DNA from: Actinomycetales bacterium UBA1383
Lineage (GTDB): Bacteria; Actinomycetota; Actinomycetes; Actinomycetales; Actinomycetaceae
Assembly (NCBI GenBank): GCA_002305415.1
Contig: DBQX01000040.1
Coordinates: forward strand, 1 to 7,998
Length of the DNA stretch: 7,998 nucleotides
Direction: 5' to 3'
The first letter of the stretch is position 1. The number at the start of each line of letters is the position of its first letter. The notes beneath the pieces are model-generated. The model was not told the DNA's origin and searched no databases. It worked only from the letters and a program-made list of their open reading frames with translations. Shown here one piece after another: positions 1-5,458 of this stretch. A program made the position numbers and the translations under genes.

Positions 1-630
1 GAACTGCTGGAGACGCTCGGCGGGGGTGGCTTCGGCGCGATGATCCCGGACCCGACGTGGGTGGACTCCTACGCGCAGTGGACGAAGAACCTGACGCAGC
101 TGGTCACGATCGCGCTCCTCATCGCCCTCGGCGGCGCCGTCTCGAGCGAGAAGCGCGCCGGGACCGCGGTGATGGTGCTGACCAAGCCGGTCTCTCGGGC
201 GGCCTTCGTGGCGTCCAAGTTCCTCTCGACGGCGGTGCTCCTCGTCGGGGCCACCCTCGTGGGGATGGTGGTGACCTGGGGGGTCTCGCTCATCTTCTTC
301 CCCGACGCCCCGTTCGGAACCCTGCTGGCCGCCACCCTCGCCTGGCTGGTGTTCGCCCTCCTCCTGGTGGCGGTGGTGATCGCGGCCTCGGCGGCGGTCG
401 ACTCGGGCGCCGGGGCCTCCGGCATCGGTCTTGGCTTCTTCCTGCTCCTGACGATCGCGGGGCTCTGGGGCCCGATGGTGCGCTGGACACCTGCCGGGAT
501 GGTGAACGGGCCCGTCACCGTGGGCGCGGGGATCGACGTCGACCTCACGTGGCCGCTGCTCACCTCCGTGCTGCTCACGGGCGTCTTCCTGGTGGTGGCG
601 GTGCGGGTGTTCGAGCGCCGGGAACTGTAG
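1..630 (+). CDS. ABC-2 type transporter permease, 5'-truncated by the window edge
   Basis: The frame is open from base 1 and ends at TAG 628-630, giving the last 209 residues of a membrane protein; the true start lies upstream. An ATG at 40 is in frame but lies inside the domain, so it is unlikely to be the start. The residues around 45-70 (GGAVSSEKRAGTAVMVLTKP, then VSRAAFVASKF) match the 'SEK..GT...L.KPVSR..F...K' signature of ABC-2 / NosY-like permeases, normally a cytoplasmic segment after the second membrane helix. Four further hydrophobic stretches follow (about residues 75-100, 110-135, 140-160 and 185-205), and the protein ends in the charged FERREL. It would form the membrane half of an ABC exporter whose ATPase is expected upstream, outside the window. 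The substrate cannot be told. The family call is confident; the subfamily is not. Confidence 0.85.
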   Translation, partial: ELLETLGGGGFGAMIPDPTWVDSYAQWTKNLTQLVTIALLIALGGAVSSEKRAGTAVMVLTKPVSRAAFVASKFLSTAVLLVGATLVGMVVTWGVSLIFFPDAPFGTLLAATLAWLVFALLLVAVVIAASAAVDSGAGASGIGLGFFLLLTIAGLWGPMVRWTPAGMVNGPVTVGAGIDVDLTWPLLTSVLLTGVFLVVAVRVFERREL

Positions 631-632
631 CG

Positions 633-655
633 CCCTGGGCGTTGTCGCGCCCGGG
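633..655 (+). terminator. Possible hairpin terminator after the ABC permease
   Basis: Three bases after the permease stop, CCC(T)GGGCG and CGCCCGGG can pair around the loop TTGTCG: 8 base pairs with a single bulged T. There is no U-run, which is common for actinobacterial terminators but makes the call weak. It would separate the ABC operon from the VOC-ATL pair. Confidence 0.35.
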
Positions 656-680
656 TATGGCGCAGGTTACAGGTTGGGGG

Positions 681-714
681 CATAATCGCCCGATTGGACG
701 CCGACAAGGAGGGG
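681..714 (+). promoter_or_regulatory. Putative -10 element and strong ribosome binding site of the VOC gene
   Basis: CATAAT at 681-686 matches five of six bases of the TATAAT consensus and would start transcription near 693. No convincing -35 is seen at 16-18 bp spacing. AAGGAGGGG at 706-714 is a strong Shine-Dalgarno sequence that fixes the ATG at 717 as the start. The ribosome site is secure; the promoter is tentative. Confidence 0.45.
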
Positions 715-716
715 CC

Positions 717-1133
717 ATGACCATCCGACTCAACCCGTACCTCTCGTTCCGCGACACCGCCCGCGAGGCGATGGAGTTCTACCGGTCTGTCTTCGGCGGC
801 ACCCTCACCATCAGTACCTTCGCGGACTTCCAGGCGAGCGAGGACCCGGCTGAGGCGGACAAGGTGATGCACGCCATGCTGGAGACACCCCACGGTCTCG
901 TCCTGATGGCATCCGACACCCCGAACCGGGAGGAGCTGACGCCCGGCTCCAGCGTGACCGTCTCGCTCAGCGGGGACGACCCCGAGTTGCGCACCTTCTG
1001 GGACCGTCTCGCCGACGGGGCCGCCATCACCATGCCGCTCGCCGACTCCCCGTGGGGCGACAGCTTCGGCATGCTGATGGACCGCTTCGGGACCTCGTGG
1101 ATGGTGAACATCGCCGCGTCGTCCGAGCCGTGA
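717..1133 (+). CDS. VOC family protein, PhnB-like (glyoxalase/bleomycin resistance fold)
   Basis: This is a 138-residue protein of usual length for the PhnB / '3-demethylubiquinone methyltransferase-like' branch of the vicinal oxygen chelate superfamily. Family landmarks are in order: NPYLSFRDTAREAMEFYRSVFGG (residues 6-28), DKVMHAMLETPHGLVLMASD in the middle, and a C-terminal MPL...SPWGDSFGMLMDRFGTSWMVNI. The histidine of VMHAM is the residue usually considered a metal or active-site position. The start is set by the strong ribosome site at 706-714. Its stop overlaps the GTG start of the next gene (GTGA, 1130-1133), so the two are probably translationally coupled. VOC proteins include glyoxalases, dioxygenases and antibiotic-binding or -modifying resistance proteins; PhnB-like members mostly lack a proven activity. 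A role in binding or detoxifying a reactive compound fits the neighbours but is not shown. Confidence 0.9.
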   Translation: MTIRLNPYLSFRDTAREAMEFYRSVFGGTLTISTFADFQASEDPAEADKVMHAMLETPHGLVLMASDTPNREELTPGSSVTVSLSGDDPELRTFWDRLADGAAITMPLADSPWGDSFGMLMDRFGTSWMVNIAASSEP

Positions 1134-1504
1134 CCTCGGCGCAGGACGGCGCGGAGCGGGTGCTCCTCGCTGTCCGACTCATCCCTGCCGGGCAGGTCGC
1201 ATCCTACGGGGCGATCGCGGCCATCACGGGCACCTCACCCCGCCAGGTCGGCCGGATCCTGCGCGAGAGGGGTGGGGCGGTGCCGTGGTGGCGTGTCACC
1301 TCGCGCGACGGTGGTCTTCCGGGTCCACTGCTCGCCGAGGCCCGCACTCATTGGGACGCTGAGGGCATGCGGCTCACACCGGACGGCGGGCGATGCCGCA
1401 TGGCCCTGTGCGGCACCGATCTCGACGCCCTCGACGCCGCCTTCCGCAGCGAGGTCCACGGTGCGCACCGGCAGAGTGAGGCCGGCCCCGATCTCCCCCA
1501 CTGA
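1130..1504 (+). CDS. Alkyltransferase-like protein (ATL), MGMT DNA-binding fold without catalytic Cys
   Basis: This is a 124-residue protein made almost only of the MGMT/Ada DNA-binding domain. Visible landmarks are IPAGQVASYGAIAAITG (residues 18-34, with Tyr26 as the base-flipping tyrosine), SPRQVGRIL (36-44, with Arg38 in the arginine-finger position) and VPWWRVTSRDGG (51-62). In true O6-alkylguanine-DNA alkyltransferases the last motif is PCHRV; here Trp53 takes the place of the acceptor cysteine, the hallmark of ATLs. Known ATLs bind O6-alkylguanine, bend DNA and flag the lesion for nucleotide excision repair instead of removing the alkyl group. The start is taken as GTG 1130, which overlaps the VOC stop in GTGA; an in-frame GTG at 1160 would still keep the motifs. 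The C-terminal 25 or so residues beyond the domain are not recognisable. Confidence 0.9.
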   Translation: MTSAQDGAERVLLAVRLIPAGQVASYGAIAAITGTSPRQVGRILRERGGAVPWWRVTSRDGGLPGPLLAEARTHWDAEGMRLTPDGGRCRMALCGTDLDALDAAFRSEVHGAHRQSEAGPDLPH

Positions 1505-1508
1505 CCTA

Positions 1509-1541
1509 TTGCAAACAAACCTTTGCAAAGCTATCTTTGCA
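1509..1541 (+). promoter_or_regulatory. Promoter with overlapping TTGCAAA-type operator, leaderless start
   Basis: This AT-rich patch sits in otherwise GC-rich DNA. TTGCAA (1509-1514) and TATCTT (1532-1537) form a sigma-70-like -35/-10 pair with a 17-bp spacer, which places transcription initiation at about 1544-1545, the A of the regulator's ATG. No ribosome binding site precedes that ATG, so a leaderless mRNA is expected. The motif TTGCA recurs at 1509, 1523 and 1537, spaced exactly 14 bp, and makes overlapping inverted repeats: TTGCAAA-6-TTTGCAA (1509-1528), the perfect palindrome CTTTGCAAAG (1521-1530) and TGCAAAG-4-CTTTGCA (1524-1541). Protein bound here would cover both promoter elements, as expected of an autorepressor. 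That the downstream regulator binds here is inference. Confidence 0.75.
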
Positions 1542-1544
1542 TCC

Positions 1545-2120
1545 ATGCATGACGCGGACATCACTGCGGCCAGCGCCGACACCTTCAAGGCCATGGCCCA
1601 CCCCCTCCGGATCCGGCTGCTGGAATTGCTGGCCGGCACCCCCATGACCGCGAGCATGCTCGCCTCACACACCGGCGAGTCCACCGGCTCCACCAGCTAC
1701 CACCTCCGCCAGCTCGAGCGGCACGGCCTGATCCGCGAGGACACCGGACGCGGCACCAGGCGGGAGCGCTGGTGGGTCGCCGCCGGGCCGCAGGCCCTGA
1801 CCCCCGAGGTGCTCCGCGCGGACCCCACCTCCGCCCGCGTGGTCGGCGAGTCCCTGATCGGGCGCTGGAACAAGCAACTCGCCGACTTCTACTGGGCCGT
1901 GGTGGAGGACCACGTCCCCCGCGAGATCGCGGACGCCTCCGGCATCCAGCGCGGCCGCCTCTACCTCACCACGGACGAGATGTCCCGACTGGGCGACGAA
2001 CTCACCGACGTCATCCGCCGCTGGCGCGCCGACCCCGCCCACACCGATCCCACCCGCCCGGGCGCGGTTCCCGTCATCGCGCAGCTCGCCGTCATCCCGG
2101 ACCTCGAGGAGCTCGCATGA
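1545..2120 (+). CDS. ArsR-like winged-helix transcriptional regulator (HTH_20 type)
   Basis: This is a 191-residue protein. Residues 12-30 (DTFKAMAHPLRIRLLELLA) are the typical opening of ArsR-like winged helices. The helix-turn-helix spans about 32-63 with recognition helix STSYHLRQLERHGLI, and the wing is GRGTRRERWWV (68-78). The C-terminal 110 residues, including ESLIGRWNKQLADFYWAVVED and LYLTTDEMSRLGDELTDVIRRW, are mostly helical and resemble the dimer/ligand part of HTH_20 proteins found beside MFS genes. There is no cysteine, so classical metal or thiol sensing is unlikely; a small organic ligand is more plausible. ATG 1545 is chosen because it falls at the predicted transcription start and keeps the N-terminal helix; the frame is open upstream to 1272 but that part runs through the ATL gene. 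Its stop overlaps the exporter start (ATGA). It is probably the autorepressor of the three-gene operon. Confidence 0.88.
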   Translation: MHDADITAASADTFKAMAHPLRIRLLELLAGTPMTASMLASHTGESTGSTSYHLRQLERHGLIREDTGRGTRRERWWVAAGPQALTPEVLRADPTSARVVGESLIGRWNKQLADFYWAVVEDHVPREIADASGIQRGRLYLTTDEMSRLGDELTDVIRRWRADPAHTDPTRPGAVPVIAQLAVIPDLEELA

Positions 2121-3553
2121 CCGCCACCCGCCGCGACGACGCCGCCTCCGCACCAACCGCCTCCGCACCAACCGCCTCCGCACCAACCGCCACGCCCACA
2201 CCCCGGCGCGCCGGCCTGGGACGCCCATTCGCCACCCTCGTCACCGGTGTGCTCACCTCCAACGCCGCCGACGGCTTCCTCTACTTCGCCGCCCCGCTCC
2301 TCGTCCTCACGATCACGAAGGACCCCGTGGCCGTGGCCGCCACGGCGGCGGTGATGCAGGCGGTCCCCGCGCTGTTCGGCGTGATCGCCGGATCTCTCGC
2401 CGACACCCGCGATCGCCGCCTCCTCATGATCACGACGGCGCTCGTGCGCGCCGTCGTCCTGGCAGGACTGCTCGTGCTGCTCTGGAACGACGCCGTCACC
2501 CTGCCCGCGCTCTTCGTCGCCCTCGCGCTGTTCGCGGCGGCCGAGCTGACCTTCGACATCGCCTCCACCGCCTCCGTGCCCGACGTCCTGAGGGACCTCC
2601 GCGGGCTCGAACGCGCCCACGGCGTCATCGGTGCGGGCCAACAGGTGCTGCAGGGTTTCATCGTCGGGCCGCTCGCCACCCTGTTCTTCGCGTGGTCCGC
2701 GCAGCTGCCGTTCGCGATCGCGGCGGCGATGGTGGTGGCGAGCGCCGTCGCCGTGACCGCCCTGCGGCGCATGCTGACGCCGGACGCGGCCACGGCAGCC
2801 CCCACACCCACCGATCCCGCACCCACGGCAGCCCCCACACCCACGCCGGCCGAGCCGGCCCTCACCTTCCGCGAGCGTTTCGCAGGCGGCGCCGTCGAGG
2901 TGTGGACCCGCCCGCCGCTCCGCCGCATCGTGGTCTTCTCGATCGTGATCGGCATCCTGGCGGGATTCGGGCAGGCGGCCTACGCCTACTACATGGTCGA
3001 GTTCCTCGGGGTCTCGGAAGCGGTGCTGGGGCTCGTGTTCATGGCGCTCGGGGTGGGAGGGGTGCTCGGGTCGGTGTCCGTGCACCGCCTCGCCGCCCGC
3101 TACGGGCGACGCCGCACGATGCTCGGCGGCGTGATCCTCCTGGCCGTGGGCTTCGCGGTGGTGGGGGCGGCACCGGTCGGCCGGTGGGCGCCGTGGGTCG
3201 CCGCCCTGGGCTTCTTCGCCGCCGGGCTGGGTTCGGGCTGGTGGAACGTGCTCGCTGTCGCGGCGCGCCAGCGGATGGTGCCCAGCGACAGGCTGGGCCG
3301 TGTCAGTGGCTTCGTCACCACGGTGTACGCGTTCGTCCTCCCGGTCGCGGCGATGCTCGGCGGCTGGGTCACCCGCCTCGACCCACGCCTCCCGTGGTAC
3401 GTCACCGCGGCGGGCAGCGTGGCGGTGGTCGTGCTCATGGGCGGGATGATGCGCGCGGTCGACGACGTCGCCACCTCCCCCTCAACGTTCGCGCCCTCCA
3501 GCGAGTCCCCCCGCACCTCCCCCAACCCCGCCGAGGAGAGCCCGCGCGCATGA
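2117..3553 (+). CDS. MFS efflux transporter (EntS/DHA3-like)
   Basis: This 478-residue protein has about 12 hydrophobic segments in two halves, typical of the major facilitator superfamily and close in style to MFS_3/EntS-like drug and siderophore exporters. After a Pro/Ala/Thr-rich N-terminus (residues 1-36), TM1 begins near FATLVTGVLTSNAADGFLYF. Motif A is seen as GSLADTRDRRLLM (92-104) and again, degenerate, in the second half as SVHRLAARYGRRRTM. The central loop (about 221-250) is a Pro/Thr/Ala linker with an internal repeat, followed by LTFRERFAGGAVEVWTRPPLRRIV. The cytoplasmic tail is Ser/Pro-rich. It likely exports a small molecule by proton antiport at the cell membrane; the substrate is unknown. 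ATG 2117 overlaps the regulator stop and its own stop overlaps the next start, so it is the middle gene of a coupled operon. Confidence 0.9.
   Translation: MTATRRDDAASAPTASAPTASAPTATPTPRRAGLGRPFATLVTGVLTSNAADGFLYFAAPLLVLTITKDPVAVAATAAVMQAVPALFGVIAGSLADTRDRRLLMITTALVRAVVLAGLLVLLWNDAVTLPALFVALALFAAAELTFDIASTASVPDVLRDLRGLERAHGVIGAGQQVLQGFIVGPLATLFFAWSAQLPFAIAAAMVVASAVAVTALRRMLTPDAATAAPTPTDPAPTAAPTPTPAEPALTFRERFAGGAVEVWTRPPLRRIVVFSIVIGILAGFGQAAYAYYMVEFLGVSEAVLGLVFMALGVGGVLGSVSVHRLAARYGRRRTMLGGVILLAVGFAVVGAAPVGRWAPWVAALGFFAAGLGSGWWNVLAVAARQRMVPSDRLGRVSGFVTTVYAFVLPVAAMLGGWVTRLDPRLPWYVTAAGSVAVVVLMGGMMRAVDDVATSPSTFAPSSESPRTSPNPAEESPRA
2144..2188 (+). repeat. Three perfect 15-bp tandem repeats in the MFS N-terminus
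   Basis: GCCTCCGCACCAACC occurs three times without a mismatch (2144, 2159, 2174). It is in frame and encodes Ala-Ser-Ala-Pro-Thr three times in the disordered cytoplasmic N-terminus. The unit is a multiple of three, so copy-number change would not break the frame. Confidence 0.95.
2790..2844 (+). repeat. 22-bp direct repeat in the MFS central loop
   Basis: Two identical 22-base copies beginning CCACGGCAGCCCCC lie at 2790-2811 and 2823-2844, 33 bp apart and in frame. They encode a repeated TAAPTPT in the cytoplasmic linker between the two six-helix halves. This is low-complexity coding DNA, not a mobile element. Confidence 0.9.
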
Positions 3554-4710
3554 CCGAACTCGCCCTCCTCCGTGTGGTCGCCCAGAGACTGGCCGGGCCT
3601 CGGCCGGCCAGCCCGGCCGACGCCGTCGCCCACCTCAGCGCCCTGCAGGGGCAGGACCTCGCGGGGGCGGTGCGCTCGGTGGCGCTGCGGGTGGCGGCGC
3701 CGGCCGACCCACCCACGCCGGGCCTCCACACACCGGAAGTGCTTGAGTCCCTGGCGAGCGGCGCCGTCGTCCGGTCGTGGCCGATGCGCGGCACGCTCCA
3801 CCTCGTCGCCGCCCGGGACCTCGCCTGGATGCTGTCCCTGACGCGCCACCGGATGGAGGCCCACTCCGCGCGCCGGCGGGAACAGCTCGGCCTCGACGAC
3901 GCCGCCGTCGCCCGGGCGCGCGACCTCGCCGAGGCCGCTCTCGCCGACCGGCGCACCCTCACGCGCGCGGAACTGCTGGCCGTCTGGGCGGAGGCCGGCC
4001 TCCTTCCGACGCCCGGCCGCGCGTACCACCTGATCGCGCTGCTGGCGATACGGGAGGTGCTCATCCAGGGGCCCCCGCACCCGACGCGCCCGTCCGAGCA
4101 GCTGTTCGCCGCCTTCGGGGACTGGATCCCGAACCCGCACCGGCTCGACCCGGACGAGGCCCTCGCCACGTGGGTCGCGGATTACTTCCGCGGGCACGGC
4201 CCGGCCACCGTGCAGGACTTCGCCCGGTGGACCGGTTTGCCAATCAGGGAGGCCCGGCGGGGGCTGGGCGCGGCCCTCGCCGAGCGGCGGCCCGGGCACG
4301 GGGAACTGGCGCGCGTCGTCGTCGACGACACCGAGTACTGGCTGGACGCCGCGACCCCCGACCTCCTCGCCACCCACCGCCGCGACGCGGAGGCGATGCG
4401 GCTCCTGCCCGGCTTCGACGAGCTGCTCCTCGGCTACGCGGACCGCACCGCCACGCTGCCGGCACGCTGGGCGGAGGCCGTGGTGCCCGGGAAGAACGGG
4501 ATGTTCCTGCCGACGGTGCTGCACCGCGGCGTGGTGATCGGCACCTGGGCGCGCCACCCCCGCGCCGTCCTCGCGACGCCGTTCACCCGCTTCACCCGCG
4601 AGCAGGTGGCCGCCCTCGCGCGACTGGGGGCGGACGTCGGGGACGCCGCCCTCAGGCCAGGTGGCGCAGCACCGCCGCGGCGAACTCCGCCGGCGACTCC
4701 ACGCAGGTGA
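3550..4710 (+). CDS. Winged-helix protein of the HTH_42 / AlkZ-like (AZL) DNA glycosylase family
   Basis: This 386-residue protein spans the full HTH_42 (formerly DUF1006) family. Landmarks are ALQGQDLAGAVRSVALR (residues 31-47), VVRSWPMRGTLHLV (73-86), LLPGFDELLLGYADR (near 285-299) and KNGMFLPTVLHRGVVIGTW (315-333). The family includes AlkZ, which excises bulky or crosslinking alkyl adducts and gives self-resistance to azinomycin-type compounds, and YcaQ/AlkX, a crosslink glycosylase. AlkZ uses a QPhiQ motif near residues 37-39 and YcaQ-type members QPhiD; here Q33-G-Q35 is in the matching place, favouring the AlkZ-like group. ATG 3550 overlaps the exporter stop (ATGA), so the protein is co-expressed with the pump and regulator. 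The last 15-19 residues, Pro/Arg-rich, run over the end of the convergent hydrolase gene and look like a run-on tail. The family is clear; glycosylase activity is inferred. Confidence 0.88.
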   Translation: MTELALLRVVAQRLAGPRPASPADAVAHLSALQGQDLAGAVRSVALRVAAPADPPTPGLHTPEVLESLASGAVVRSWPMRGTLHLVAARDLAWMLSLTRHRMEAHSARRREQLGLDDAAVARARDLAEAALADRRTLTRAELLAVWAEAGLLPTPGRAYHLIALLAIREVLIQGPPHPTRPSEQLFAAFGDWIPNPHRLDPDEALATWVADYFRGHGPATVQDFARWTGLPIREARRGLGAALAERRPGHGELARVVVDDTEYWLDAATPDLLATHRRDAEAMRLLPGFDELLLGYADRTATLPARWAEAVVPGKNGMFLPTVLHRGVVIGTWARHPRAVLATPFTRFTREQVAALARLGADVGDAALRPGGAAPPRRTPPATPRR

Positions 4711-5428
4711 GGTGCGCTCCCGGCACCTCGGCGTAGGACGCGCCCGGGACGCCGTCGGCGATGACGCGCAGGACGTCCGGGGCGGTGCCGTGGTCGTCCG
4801 GCGACGCGATCGCGAGCGTGGGGGCCGCCACCTCGCCGAGCCGGCCCCGGAGGTCCGCGTGCGCGAGGGCCATGCAGCAGGCGGCGTACCCCGCGGGATC
4901 GTTGGCGAGGAAGTCGGCCCGCAGTTCGGCGCGCACCTCCGGGTGGGCCGCCGCGAAGGCAGGGGTGAGCCAGCCGCCGATGACGGCGTCCGCGATCGCC
5001 TCCAGCCCGCGCGTGCGCACCGTCTCCGCGCGCTCCGTCCACGACTCCACCGTGCCGAGCCGCGCCCCCGAGTTCGCCACGACCAGCCGGTTCGTCCGGT
5101 CCGGGTGCAGCAGCGCGAACGCGAGCGCGGTCTGCCCGCCGAGCGAGATGCCCGCGACGTCCGCGCGGTCCACCTCCAGTTCGTCCAGCACGACGGCGAC
5201 GTCCCCCGCCAGGTCCGCGATCGTCCAGTCCCCGGGCGGGGTGGTGGAGTGTCCGTGGCCGCGGGTGTCGTAGCGGACCACCCGGCGATCGGCGACGAGG
5301 TGCGGCAGCACACGGTCCCACAGCTCGAGCCGGGAGCCGAGGGACCCCGAGAGGAGCAGGACCGGGGCATCGTGTGGTCCGTCGACGGCATAACGCAGCG
5401 CGTGGGTCTGGGTACGAGCGGTCGGCAT
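4652..5428 (-). CDS. Alpha/beta hydrolase, 3-oxoadipate enol-lactonase (PcaD)-like
   Basis: This is a 258-residue single-domain alpha/beta hydrolase. The oxyanion-hole region LLLSGSLGSRLELWDRVLPHL (24-44) and RVVRYDTRGHGHS (49-61) follow the PcaD pattern. The nucleophile elbow is G93-I-S95-L-G-G, with Ser95 catalytic. The acid is Asp211 or Asp212 in ASPDDHGTAP, and His239 in VPGAHLTCVESP completes the triad. PcaD hydrolyses beta-ketoadipate enol-lactone in aromatic catabolism, but no other pca gene is in the window, so 'PcaD-like esterase or lactonase' is the safer name. ATG 5428 is chosen because the PcaD-like strand begins soon after; upstream GTG codons at 5434-5439 are possible. No strong ribosome site is seen. 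The last 59 bp overlap the AZL gene tail to tail, and the 5' end diverges from the thioesterase gene. Confidence 0.9.
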   Translation of the reverse strand: MPTARTQTHALRYAVDGPHDAPVLLLSGSLGSRLELWDRVLPHLVADRRVVRYDTRGHGHSTTPPGDWTIADLAGDVAVVLDELEVDRADVAGISLGGQTALAFALLHPDRTNRLVVANSGARLGTVESWTERAETVRTRGLEAIADAVIGGWLTPAFAAAHPEVRAELRADFLANDPAGYAACCMALAHADLRGRLGEVAAPTLAIASPDDHGTAPDVLRVIADGVPGASYAEVPGAHLTCVESPAEFAAAVLRHLA

Positions 5429-5458
5429 GGCCACCACAATAGGTGGGAGGAGGTTGCC
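5429..5458. promoter_or_regulatory. 30-bp divergent intergenic region between hydrolase and thioesterase
   Basis: Only 30 bases separate the two divergent starts. On the plus strand GGGAGGAGG (5445-5453) is a strong ribosome site five bases before the thioesterase ATG. On the minus strand TATTGT (complement of 5436-5441) could be a -10 element whose start point falls at the hydrolase ATG, giving a leaderless message; no clear -35 accompanies it. The thioesterase promoter must then lie within the first codons of the hydrolase gene. The ribosome site is firm; the promoter part is tentative. Confidence 0.4.

Noticed and set aside
57..1133. Long plus-strand frame reaching through the permease gene into the VOC gene
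   Set aside because: The part before 717 is Arg/Gly/His-rich shadow of the permease gene; the VOC protein starts at 717 after a strong ribosome site.
1130..1504. Active O6-methylguanine-DNA methyltransferase
   Set aside because: The acceptor cysteine of PCHRV is replaced by tryptophan (PWWRV), so alkyl transfer is not possible.
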